This document shows positions 51,054-59,279 of a stretch of DNA of 64,000 bases, in pieces. Every line of letters begins with the position of its first letter. The first letter of the stretch is position 1. Position numbers and translations under genes: made by a program. A model generated the notes under the pieces. It worked only from the letters and a program-made list of their open reading frames with translations. It was not told where the DNA came from and made no database searches. Origin of the DNA: Bradyrhizobium hereditatis (lineage in GTDB: Bacteria; Pseudomonadota; Alphaproteobacteria; Rhizobiales; Xanthobacteraceae); assembly GCF_020329435.1 (NCBI RefSeq), contig NZ_JAGKJK010000023.1, positions 31,677-95,676 of the forward strand. Reading direction: 5' to 3'.

Positions 51054-53453
51054 ATGGCGAAAAAACCGGGGCGGAAGGCTACCAAGAAAGCCAAATCAAA
51101 AGCTGCGGCGAGCGTAGCAGAGTCGGCTCCTAAGCCATCGGCTGAGCATTCGGATTCGGATCATGTGATCACGATCCGTGCGCATGACAAAGAGCTATTT
51201 GAATCCAGTATTTCACGTACCGCAAAGCTCGAACAGCTAGCCGAAAAATGGGCGTATATCCTGCGCGCTCGGTCGCGTTGGTGTCACGACCTCGAGCAGC
51301 GCAAGTATTTCGGTAGCCAGGCGATAGAGGATCTCAAGGATCTGGGCGTAAAGCGCGACTTCATCGAAAGATTGTCAACGGTCGTTCATATCGAGGTAGA
51401 ACTGCATCATTGGGATCTCCAGGATGTGGAAGCCGCTCGAATTGGCGAGGCGGCGTCGGAAATCCCGTGGGAATACCTGCTCAGCACCGCCACGCGCGCG
51501 GAAGGACGCTATCAGCCGCTGCTGATCACAAGGCTTTTCCGCAATAACGCGCCAGCGGTAGCACCACCCCCACCCGAACTTGTGTTCTTTGTCGAAAGCG
51601 CACCAGGCCGGCTTGAAGGCCTGTACGGCTTTGACGACGAGGAAGATCGCATCCGTGCAGCGGTCAACGCGACCGGCGCGCGGGAAGATCATATGGAGAT
51701 ATTGAAGACGCCGCAATTATCCGAACTTTCGGGCCATGCTCGGCGCAGAAACTGGGAAGCCATCCACGTCAGCGGCGTTGACACGCAGCAAGCGGGCTGG
51801 TTCCTGCAGGACTTCTACAAGGACTTGCGGAAGCATCATCCCGAGCGCTTGCAGGGCATCGTCGACTCTTCCGACAGACTCTGTGACGGAATGCTGCTGC
51901 GTGAAGGTCGCGAAATCGAGAAGCCGGTTTGCTACAGCGATCTCGCCCATGCGCTGGTAAATCCAGACGCCCCACCTTACGTGATTACGCTGAACTTGTA
52001 TTATTCCGGCGCCCGCACCGCGCGCGAACTGGTCCGTCGGGGCGCACATGCCGCGCTTGGTTTTCTCGATGAGATCGCCGACGAACCGGCCGAACGATTC
52101 TTCCAGGCGTTCTATTGGGGATGGTGTCGCCCCGGCAATGGAACGACCATTACCCTTGCCTTCCTCAGAGCGTGGGAGGCAATGAGAGAGGAAGGGCTGC
52201 ATGGCACGTCCATTGTGATCTGGATGGGCAACAGTGTGTTCGACGAAGTGCGATTGCTGCCTCGAAAAGACGCTGGAACGGATCCGACAGCAGCCAAGAG
52301 GCCGGAGAGCCGGCAAGAGAAGTTGGAACGATACGCGGCGATGCCGATCCACAAGGTGCTGCAGGTCGACTTCGTCGTCGACGACGAAGTCAATTACTCG
52401 CTGCTGCACAACAATCGAGAGCTCGTTAGCAAGCTTACCTTGACCAAACTTGTGGAAGGCGCACTGGAAGATATCACCGTGCAAGTCGAACTTTGCGTCG
52501 GCGCTCTGAACTATCCCTATCGATACACTCACCTTGTCCTGGATGAGGTCCAGTTGGCTCTCGCGCCACGGGTCAAGATTCCATTGACGGCCAATCTTCA
52601 ACGCTCGCTGCGCGAGCGCGTACAATCGACAGTCTATGTAAAAGTCACCTGTGGCGGACGGACCGCGTGGGAGGAAACTAGGCGTGTAACGCTCATACCC
52701 GTCGACGAGTGGGTCGACGACACCAACAACAATCCGTGGCTGCCCTCGTTTGTATTGCCGAGGGATCCGGCGATCCTGGAAATAATAAGTTCGTCGCGAA
52801 GATATCTCATTGGGATCACCGACGATCCGGCCGCGGGCTTTGACGGATATCAGTCAGAAGCCAGCGTGGTCGACCAGCAGGTGCAGGCGGTCTGGACGGC
52901 ACTCGTCAACGAGTACAGGCTGCAATATATCAACCCTCCCCCCGCGTATTCCCATCAATCCCAGCGATTGCGGACACCAAGCGAGATACTCGCATCCAAG
53001 TCCGGCACCTGCATCGACCTGGCGCTCCTGATCGCGTCATGCCTCGAATATATCGGCATCTATCCGGTGCTGGTCCTGCTGACCGGCCATGCCTTTGTAG
53101 GCTACTGGCGGTCAGAGGAGGCCCACGACAGTCTCGTTTCCATCGAGACCATTCCACCAAAAGTCCCGATCGTTGGGGACAAATCCTCCCGCGAAGGTGG
53201 ATTGCCGTATGTGGACCCCTATGGGTGGCGCCTGACCCGGCTGAATCTGGATGAGATCAAGGAATACGTGGCGTCGGGCGATCTCGTTCTGCTGGAAGCT
53301 ACCTTCTTGACCGGAGCCAACGGCTTTCACGACGCCATGAAAGAAGGCCGGGCGAATCTGCGCAGCCGCCAGGAGTTCGACAGTCTCCTGGACATCCAAC
53401 TCGCGCGCACGGCCGATCCTGCAGTGACTCCCCTTCCGATCATCAACGAGTGA
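51054..53453 (+). CDS. CHAT-like fold fused to transglutaminase-like cysteine domain, conflict-type protein
   Basis: 799 residues, start supported by GGGAG nine bases upstream. Residues 1-30 are Lys/Ala-rich. About 60-400 follow the CHAT (caspase-like) layout: EIPWEYLLSTA at 136, an ELVFFVESAPGRLEG strand at 175, AIHVSGVD at 236-243 and TLNLYYSGART at 312-322. Active CHAT proteases have GHG and NACxS at the last two, so both catalytic residues look replaced (Val242, Tyr316/Tyr317). About 430-560 is beta-rich. About 565-755 is a transglutaminase-like domain with Cys653 (SGTCIDLALL), His679 (LTGHAFVGYW) and Glu748 (LLEAT). I recall this last module, with FVLPRDPA and GYQ before it, in DUF4011-type helicases. 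It overlaps the hydrolase gene by four bases. Function unknown. Confidence 0.82.
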   Translation: MAKKPGRKATKKAKSKAAASVAESAPKPSAEHSDSDHVITIRAHDKELFESSISRTAKLEQLAEKWAYILRARSRWCHDLEQRKYFGSQAIEDLKDLGVKRDFIERLSTVVHIEVELHHWDLQDVEAARIGEAASEIPWEYLLSTATRAEGRYQPLLITRLFRNNAPAVAPPPPELVFFVESAPGRLEGLYGFDDEEDRIRAAVNATGAREDHMEILKTPQLSELSGHARRRNWEAIHVSGVDTQQAGWFLQDFYKDLRKHHPERLQGIVDSSDRLCDGMLLREGREIEKPVCYSDLAHALVNPDAPPYVITLNLYYSGARTARELVRRGAHAALGFLDEIADEPAERFFQAFYWGWCRPGNGTTITLAFLRAWEAMREEGLHGTSIVIWMGNSVFDEVRLLPRKDAGTDPTAAKRPESRQEKLERYAAMPIHKVLQVDFVVDDEVNYSLLHNNRELVSKLTLTKLVEGALEDITVQVELCVGALNYPYRYTHLVLDEVQLALAPRVKIPLTANLQRSLRERVQSTVYVKVTCGGRTAWEETRRVTLIPVDEWVDDTNNNPWLPSFVLPRDPAILEIISSSRRYLIGITDDPAAGFDGYQSEASVVDQQVQAVWTALVNEYRLQYINPPPAYSHQSQRLRTPSEILASKSGTCIDLALLIASCLEYIGIYPVLVLLTGHAFVGYWRSEEAHDSLVSIETIPPKVPIVGDKSSREGGLPYVDPYGWRLTRLNLDEIKEYVASGDLVLLEATFLTGANGFHDAMKEGRANLRSRQEFDSLLDIQLARTADPAVTPLPIINE

Positions 53454-54862
53454 CGGAATCGATCATGGCTCAAGACACAGCCGAAGCCTCCTTGCGGTTC
53501 CTGTCACACATCGAGGCCGCCGACCGCACCGACGACCTGTTCGCCGGGCTCCATGTGGAGTTTGATCCGGAAAGCGAATCGGTCGCCGGACTACGGCGAC
53601 GCCGGCGGCGGGTCGCTAACAGCCCAGATAGCCCAATCAAACTTGTTTCGCTGGTCGATGAAAATGGCGTCCTCTACTGGCGCGATGGAATTCCAGCGCC
53701 CGAACCCGGTTCGGTTCGCCGCAGACGCCGGGCACGGGCACGCGGCGAACCGTTCGCGAGGGAAGGATCTGTCGTGCTGGCGAAAGAGTTTCCGGTGCTG
53801 GCCCCCAACCAGGTCATCGCCGCCCTCGGCAAGATCGATCAGCGGCTGAATGCAGCGATCGGCGTCTCGCTGCGCTCATGGTTGAGGCAATTGCAGGGAA
53901 GCAACGGCAACTTCACCCTCGGTAACGTCGAAGTCTCCGGGCCCTTCACCGGCCGTACCCTGCTGTTTGTTCACGGTACATTTTCGAATGCCGCCAATAT
54001 GCTCGACGAGTTCATGGCAACACCGGCCGGGCAGCGGTTTCTCAACGACGCGATGAGCGGCGCAAAGAAATATGACCGCGTGATCTTCTTCGAACACGCC
54101 ACTCTGTCGGTCAGTCCCGTGATCAACGCGCTCGAGCTCGGAAGGGCCTTTGCAGGCTCAACCGGTGCGATCGACGTCATCGCCCATAGCCGGGGCGGCC
54201 TAATCGTACGCTGGTGGCTGGAAGCGTTCGGAAGCTCGCTGCAGCTTGCACGCAAGCCGGTACGTGTCGTCTTTGCCGGCTCGCCGCTGCACGGAACTTC
54301 GCTCGCGGCTCCCGATAAACTTCAGAACGCCATGAGCCTGATTTCCAACATCGGCTCTTTCGCGGAAGTAACTCTGAAGCTCGCCGGCACGGCAAACCCA
54401 TTTCTGTGGGTCGGAGGCAAGCTCGTCGAAGTCATCGTATCGGTCACGGGCGCACTCGCAAAAACGCCGCTGGTGGATGCGCTGGTGGCTCTGATTCCGG
54501 GACTCGCGGGACAATCGGCCGTCAGCAACAACCACGAGATCAATCGTCTTCGGCTCGGGCCGTGCGCGGTCGATCCAATGTACTATGTGGTCAAATCAAA
54601 CTTTGAAACTGAAAATCCGAGATGGAAGTTCTGGCGAAATTTCCGGAAAGAGCGGATGGGCGATATCGCCGCGGATATCGTTTTCCCTGGCAAGAATGAT
54701 CTCGTCGTGGACACTGCGTCTATGACAGACCTCGGGGATTCCGAATTCAAGCTAAAGCTCGCCGCGGATCCCTGCGACTTCGGCACGTCGGATACGGTCT
54801 GGCACTGCAACTATTTCCGACAGGACAAGACTATCGCCTACATCACCGAAAAATTCGGCTAG
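53450..54862 (+). CDS. alpha/beta hydrolase (lipase-like) coupled to the CHAT-like gene
   Basis: 470 residues from a GTG at 53450 inside the previous stop (GTGA); an ATG at 53465 is the alternative. The first 165 residues are not recognisable and contain two Arg runs (about 49-54 and 90-97). The hydrolase core has the oxyanion HGT at 175-177 (LLFVHGTFSN), nucleophile Ser247 in IAHSRGG (Ala replaces the first Gly of GxSxG), Asp417 in GKNDLVV and His452 in TVWHCNYF. It therefore appears catalytically complete. The C-terminal part after 380 is basic (RWKFWRNFRKER). A lipase, esterase or amidase role on lipids or a peptide is possible. Tight coupling says it works with the CHAT/transglutaminase-like protein. 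Confidence 0.83.
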   Translation: MTESIMAQDTAEASLRFLSHIEAADRTDDLFAGLHVEFDPESESVAGLRRRRRRVANSPDSPIKLVSLVDENGVLYWRDGIPAPEPGSVRRRRRARARGEPFAREGSVVLAKEFPVLAPNQVIAALGKIDQRLNAAIGVSLRSWLRQLQGSNGNFTLGNVEVSGPFTGRTLLFVHGTFSNAANMLDEFMATPAGQRFLNDAMSGAKKYDRVIFFEHATLSVSPVINALELGRAFAGSTGAIDVIAHSRGGLIVRWWLEAFGSSLQLARKPVRVVFAGSPLHGTSLAAPDKLQNAMSLISNIGSFAEVTLKLAGTANPFLWVGGKLVEVIVSVTGALAKTPLVDALVALIPGLAGQSAVSNNHEINRLRLGPCAVDPMYYVVKSNFETENPRWKFWRNFRKERMGDIAADIVFPGKNDLVVDTASMTDLGDSEFKLKLAADPCDFGTSDTVWHCNYFRQDKTIAYITEKFG

Positions 54863-55515
54863 CGCGCCGGCAGGGAAAGCCCTTTCGCATGCTGCCTGAA
54901 CAGCATCCGCAGCTTGCGGCGCAAGGGAATGAGCGGCCGCGACACCGCGCCCAGTTTGCCGGAAGGCGCTACGATATAGGCCTGGACTTCGTCGGGAATG
55001 ACGTGGCGGGCATAGCCCGTCTTGGCCAACTGCTTTTCGAGCGCGGATGTGTCGTAATCACGCATCGCCTCGCGCACGGCCTCCCGGTAGGCATCATCGA
55101 TGAAGAATAGCGCGTGCGCGAACTCGTGGGTGAGTGTCCCCTTCTTTCCACCTTCATAGATACCGATGATGTAGAAGCGCCCCCGCAAATTTCTGAACAA
55201 CCCGAGCAGCCACTTTTCCTTGCTGGTCAGCGGATCGAATTTGCCCTCATAGAATGGCCGAAGGGCCGTCGAAGGGACGTTGAAGCCCGACCAGTCCTGA
55301 AAATAGGTGAAGGCGCCATTCTCGGCGACGTACCAGTCCATATATTGCTCGAGCGTGAATATCCGGCCGTGAAACTGTGGTGATTCGTAATGTTCCTGCA
55401 CGCGGAGGAACGTCGAGGTCAGCTCATACTGCGTCTTGAACCGAAGCAGATAGATTCCGTCGGCGACCTTGTGCTTGGTGATCGCGGTTTTCCGCTGCGG
55501 CTTGCGTTTCGTCAT
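54859..55515 (-). CDS. HEFAH zincin-like protein, convergent to the hydrolase
   Basis: 218 residues from the ATG at 55515; the frame continues upstream inside the MFS antisense strand but lacks support. The N-terminus is basic (MTKRKPQRKTAITKHK). The zinc-protease motif HEFAH is at 130-134 in KKGTLTHEFAHALFFIDD, and DEVQAY at 175-180 could supply the third ligand Glu176. There is no signal peptide, so it is cytoplasmic. I do not recognise the family. Its stop overlaps the hydrolase stop by four bases, tail to tail, so it may be part of the same locus or only a neighbour. Confidence 0.78.
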   Translation of the reverse strand: MTKRKPQRKTAITKHKVADGIYLLRFKTQYELTSTFLRVQEHYESPQFHGRIFTLEQYMDWYVAENGAFTYFQDWSGFNVPSTALRPFYEGKFDPLTSKEKWLLGLFRNLRGRFYIIGIYEGGKKGTLTHEFAHALFFIDDAYREAVREAMRDYDTSALEKQLAKTGYARHVIPDEVQAYIVAPSGKLGAVSRPLIPLRRKLRMLFRQHAKGLSLPAR

Positions 55516-55598
55516 GGCGTGCGTTCCAGCCTGCCATGGAGCAATCGCACCCGCAATCGGAAGTTCCGGCCGCAGGACCGTGATCGACTGGCGATCGT

Positions 55599-56930
55599 CT
55601 ATCGCGCGTTCGCCGGCGCGTGTACGTGCCAGAGATCGGCGCGCCAGTGCAGCACGATCGCCATCATCAACGCGAGACCGGCCGCGGCATAGAGCGTTCC
55701 GGTCGCCGCAAATCCGATCTCGTCGATCAGGCTGCCGGCGGCCAGCAGGCCGATCGGCAGGCCGTAGATCACCATCATGCGCACGCCCATCACGCGGCCG
55801 CGGAAATTTTCGCTCGCGGTCCGCATCAGGATGACGGCGATCGAGATCATGGCAAGGCTCTGCGAGAAGCCCGCCACCACCAGGCACATGATGGCGGTCG
55901 GCACGGTCTGCATCTGCGCGAATACCAGCAAAGTCACGTACCAGACAACGGTCGAGGCGATCATCAGCCGCGCCACCCTGATATCGCGGATCAGGCTCAA
56001 TACGATCGACCCGGCCAGCGAGCCGATCGCAAAGCTCGCCGACAGATAGCCAAGCCCGGTCTGATTGGTGCCGTAGATCGTTTTGGCGATGTAGGGCAAC
56101 AGGCCGTTGGAGAGCGGATAGGCGGTCAGGTTGGCGAGGAACGCCACCCAGAGCGCGGCCTGCATCCGCGGCGTGGTCCAGACATAAGCAACGCCCTCCT
56201 TGAGATCGCGTAGCGGCGAGCGTTGCAGCGCCTCGCCGGCTGCTTCACCCGCCGCATTCGGCTTTGCCGGCGTCACGATGCACAGCGTCAGCGCGGTCGC
56301 GATAACATAGAGACAGACGATCGCCACATAGGCCGGCCCCATGCCGAGCGAGGCAAACAGGCCTGCGCCACTCAGCGCGCCGGCGATGCGCGCGGTATCC
56401 ATCGTCGTGCGTGAGATGCTGATCGCCCCGACCAGTTGGCCTTGCGGCATGATGGTCGCAACAAGCGCGCCGCGCACGCCGAGGTCCGATGGCCGGACGA
56501 CACCCATCACGGCCGCGACGATGAAGACGTAGACCGGTGCAAGCTGGCCCGACAGCGCCAGCGTCATCAGTACGCCGGCGAGCACGGCGTAAGTCGCTCG
56601 CATCATGCCTAAGAGATCGCGGTGGCCAATGCGGTCGCCGACAACCCCGAACATCGGCGCAACCAGCGTACCGATATAGCCAAGGGAGGCAAACAGCGTG
56701 AGCAGCACCACTGAGCCGGTCTCGACCAGCACATACCAGCCAAGAATGATCAGTTCCATCTCGAACGCCCATGAGGTGAGCAGATCGGCGGGCCACTGAA
56801 ATCGATAGTTCCTGACCTGGAATGGTGCGAGCGCGGAAGGTCGCGCGGGCTCGCTCAAGATGCGTTCTCGCGATTCATCGCGGTCCACCCTGCCCTGTTT
56901 TCTTGTTTTTGCCTGCTCCGTCGATAGCAA
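55599..56930 (-). CDS. MFS transporter (EntS/MFS_3 type exporter)
   Basis: 443 residues with about twelve hydrophobic helices. Family marks include FQVRNYRFQWPADLLTSWAFEMELIILGW (residue span 38-66), FGVVGDRIGHRDLLGMMRA (loop 2-3 motif), a cytoplasmic middle loop near 230-245 and ENFRGRVMGVRMMVIYGLP. It is an inner-membrane drug or siderophore exporter by family. It is transcribed toward the HEFAH gene with 83 bases between. The substrate cannot be told. Confidence 0.9.
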   Translation of the reverse strand: MLSTEQAKTRKQGRVDRDESRERILSEPARPSALAPFQVRNYRFQWPADLLTSWAFEMELIILGWYVLVETGSVVLLTLFASLGYIGTLVAPMFGVVGDRIGHRDLLGMMRATYAVLAGVLMTLALSGQLAPVYVFIVAAVMGVVRPSDLGVRGALVATIMPQGQLVGAISISRTTMDTARIAGALSGAGLFASLGMGPAYVAIVCLYVIATALTLCIVTPAKPNAAGEAAGEALQRSPLRDLKEGVAYVWTTPRMQAALWVAFLANLTAYPLSNGLLPYIAKTIYGTNQTGLGYLSASFAIGSLAGSIVLSLIRDIRVARLMIASTVVWYVTLLVFAQMQTVPTAIMCLVVAGFSQSLAMISIAVILMRTASENFRGRVMGVRMMVIYGLPIGLLAAGSLIDEIGFAATGTLYAAAGLALMMAIVLHWRADLWHVHAPANAR

Positions 56931-56945
56931 GCCGTGCCCGGCGTT

Positions 56946-58847
56946 TCAAGCAGCGGACATCGCCATGCCGCTATGCGTTAGCAACAGCCGCCGCACCTCC
57001 GCGGCCGGTATCGCGGGGCTGAACAGATAGCCTTGCATCTCCGTGCAGCCGAGGATGTACAGGAGATTCTTCTGCTGCTCGGTCTCGACGCCCTCCGCCG
57101 TCGTCGTCATGTCGCTGGCGGCCGCGATGTTCACCACCGCCTGGACGATGGATAAGGATGCGCCGGGACCTGCGATATCCCGAATGAAGGAGCGATCGAT
57201 CTTGATCTTGTCGAACGGAAATCGGTGCAGGTAGCTTAGCGAGGAATAACCGGTACCAAAATCGTCGAGCGCGATCCGGACGCCGAGCTTGCGCAATTGA
57301 TGCAGCGCGTCCAGCGCCGCGTCGTCGCGAATGAGCACGGCCTCGGTGATCTCGAGTTCGAGCCTGCCGGCAGGCAGGCCGGACGCGGCCAGCGCCGCCG
57401 CCACATTCAACGCCAGCGACTGGCTTCTGAACTGGACCGGCGAAACGTTGACCGCGACGCGGACATGATCCGGCCAGTTGACGGCCTCGGCGCAAGCCGC
57501 ATTGAGCACCCATTGGCCGAGTTCATTGATGAGGCCGGAATCTTCCGCGATCGGGATGAATTCCGCCGGCGAGATCATGCCGCGCTCACGGTGCCGCCAT
57601 CGCAACAGCGCTTCGCACGAACTGATCTTGCCGTCCTCGATGTTGACCACGGGCTGATAGTAGGTCTCGAGGCTGCCGTCGCTGATCGCCTGGCGCAGCT
57701 CGAGCTCCAGGCTTCGCCGCGCCTTGGCGCGCTGATCCATGCCGACCTCGAAGAAGCGGTGGGTCCGCCGGCCGTCGCCCTTGGCGCCGTAGAGCGCGAG
57801 GTCCGCATTCCTCAATAACTGGTCGAGGTTCATCCCATCGCCGGGCGCAAGCGCGATTCCGATGCTGGCATCGGTCGTGATCAGATGGCCCGCGCATTCA
57901 AAGGGCTGCCGAATCGCACAATGGATCTCGTCAACGAGCCGAGTGGTTTCCGCGCGATGCTCGATAGCCATTTGAATCACGGCGAACTCGTCGCCGCCGA
58001 GTCGCGCCGCTACATCGCTATCCTTAAGGCAGCCGCGCAAGCGGTCGGCGACGCACTTGAGCAGCTCATCGCCGATCGGATGGCCCAGTGCATCGTTGAC
58101 GCTCTTGAACTCGTCGATGTCGATATAGAGCACCGCCAGTTGCTCACCCGCCTGAATCGCTTCGAGCGCCTGTTCGAGCCGCGCGCGAAACAGAATCCGG
58201 TTCGGCAGGTCCGTCAAACCGTCGAAATGCGCTAGATGCGCGATCTTCTCGTCGGCCCGCGTGCGCTCGGTGATGTCTTCAATCGTGGCGACCCAACCTC
58301 CGCTCTTCAGCGGCCGGTTGATGATCTCGATCGCCCGCCCGCCCGGCGCCTCTGTGAGCTGACGCGTGGCTTTACCAAGTGACACCGTCTTGATGATCGC
58401 GTTGCAGAATTCATCGACATCGCCGTCGAAGGAACCGGTTTCCTTCCGATGAGCGATCAGGCGCTGCATGGTGCAGCCGGGCTTGGCCACCTCAGGCGAC
58501 AGGCCGAACATGTCGAGATAAGGCTGGTTGCAGATTATGATCCGCGCGGACGCATCATAGAGAACAAGGCCTTGCGGGATATTGTTCACCGCAATCGAGA
58601 GCTGGCTCCGCTCCGCCGCCAGCCGTTGATCGGTCAACCGGTCGCGCCTCACCAGGAGACCGGCGATCACGGAAAGAACGGTGACAAGCGCAAGCAGCAC
58701 GCGTTCGCGAACACTCCACGCCGCCGGATCGGCCGCAATCACAGCCGCGAGCACGATGGCGCACACCACAAGGAGTTTGACCGTTCCGCTTCCCAGCGCG
58801 AAACCGGCCGAACCGCCTGATATTTGCTGACCGCCCTCGTTGCTCAC
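56946..58847 (-). CDS. PAS-GGDEF-EAL cyclic-di-GMP protein with membrane anchor
   Basis: 633 residues from the GTG at 58847; the frame runs far upstream on the antisense of the ATPase gene but only this start fits the domain limits. Two membrane helices lie at about 22-40 and 48-66, with no large periplasmic domain. A PAS domain (85-195, IPQGLVLYDASARIIICNQ) is followed by GGDEF (motif RLGGDEFAV, 284-288 intact) and EAL (motif EALLRW, 412-414 intact), with DDFGTGYSSL in the EAL core. Both cyclase and phosphodiesterase sites look competent. It is a common rhizobial type of bifunctional turnover protein. Confidence 0.92.
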   Translation of the reverse strand: MSNEGGQQISGGSAGFALGSGTVKLLVVCAIVLAAVIAADPAAWSVRERVLLALVTVLSVIAGLLVRRDRLTDQRLAAERSQLSIAVNNIPQGLVLYDASARIIICNQPYLDMFGLSPEVAKPGCTMQRLIAHRKETGSFDGDVDEFCNAIIKTVSLGKATRQLTEAPGGRAIEIINRPLKSGGWVATIEDITERTRADEKIAHLAHFDGLTDLPNRILFRARLEQALEAIQAGEQLAVLYIDIDEFKSVNDALGHPIGDELLKCVADRLRGCLKDSDVAARLGGDEFAVIQMAIEHRAETTRLVDEIHCAIRQPFECAGHLITTDASIGIALAPGDGMNLDQLLRNADLALYGAKGDGRRTHRFFEVGMDQRAKARRSLELELRQAISDGSLETYYQPVVNIEDGKISSCEALLRWRHRERGMISPAEFIPIAEDSGLINELGQWVLNAACAEAVNWPDHVRVAVNVSPVQFRSQSLALNVAAALAASGLPAGRLELEITEAVLIRDDAALDALHQLRKLGVRIALDDFGTGYSSLSYLHRFPFDKIKIDRSFIRDIAGPGASLSIVQAVVNIAAASDMTTTAEGVETEQQKNLLYILGCTEMQGYLFSPAIPAAEVRRLLLTHSGMAMSAA

Positions 58848-59279
58848 CCGACATGCCCTCGGAATGCGGCGGGAGCCCGTGCAATGGAACTCAGATCGCA
58901 AATCGTGTGCTCCGCGGCATTGTTGCGCAGCACTGATGGAGGACGCGTTACAACTTGCAGTTAGAAATCGGTTACCTCGCACGCGCGCCAGCTCCGATCC
59001 GCAATCCCAAATCAAGAAGTTATCGGGACAGGGGGCACGGACCGCGCCTCTCGTCCGAAGTGGTAAACGAACGATTAATTCCGCAGCGGCGGCGCGCGCC
59101 GCGGGAAATGCAAGAAAGCCTTTATTTTCCAGTGCGACTCGCATTGGGCGACCGTGGCGGCACTCCGCTGCAAAAATGAATCCTGACCGAGATGCCACGG
59201 ATTTAGCTGATACGAAAACTCGTCTGTTTAACCGTTTCGCTAACCGCGGCTGCCCATAATAGGGGTCAGACCCCAATTC
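58848..59279. other. divergent regulatory gap
   Basis: 432 bases between the GGDEF-EAL gene and the HerA-like gene, which point apart. The composition is mixed, with moderately AT-richer patches (for example around 59070-59240). A short palindrome ggggtcagacccc (59263-59275) lies just before the ATPase start. I see no gene, tRNA or tandem repeat. Promoters of both genes must lie here. Confidence 0.6.

Noticed and set aside
51717..52625. Minus-strand open frame of 302 codons inside the CHAT-like gene
   Set aside because: No ribosome site or domain, and the plus-strand frame shows conserved structural motifs over the same bases.
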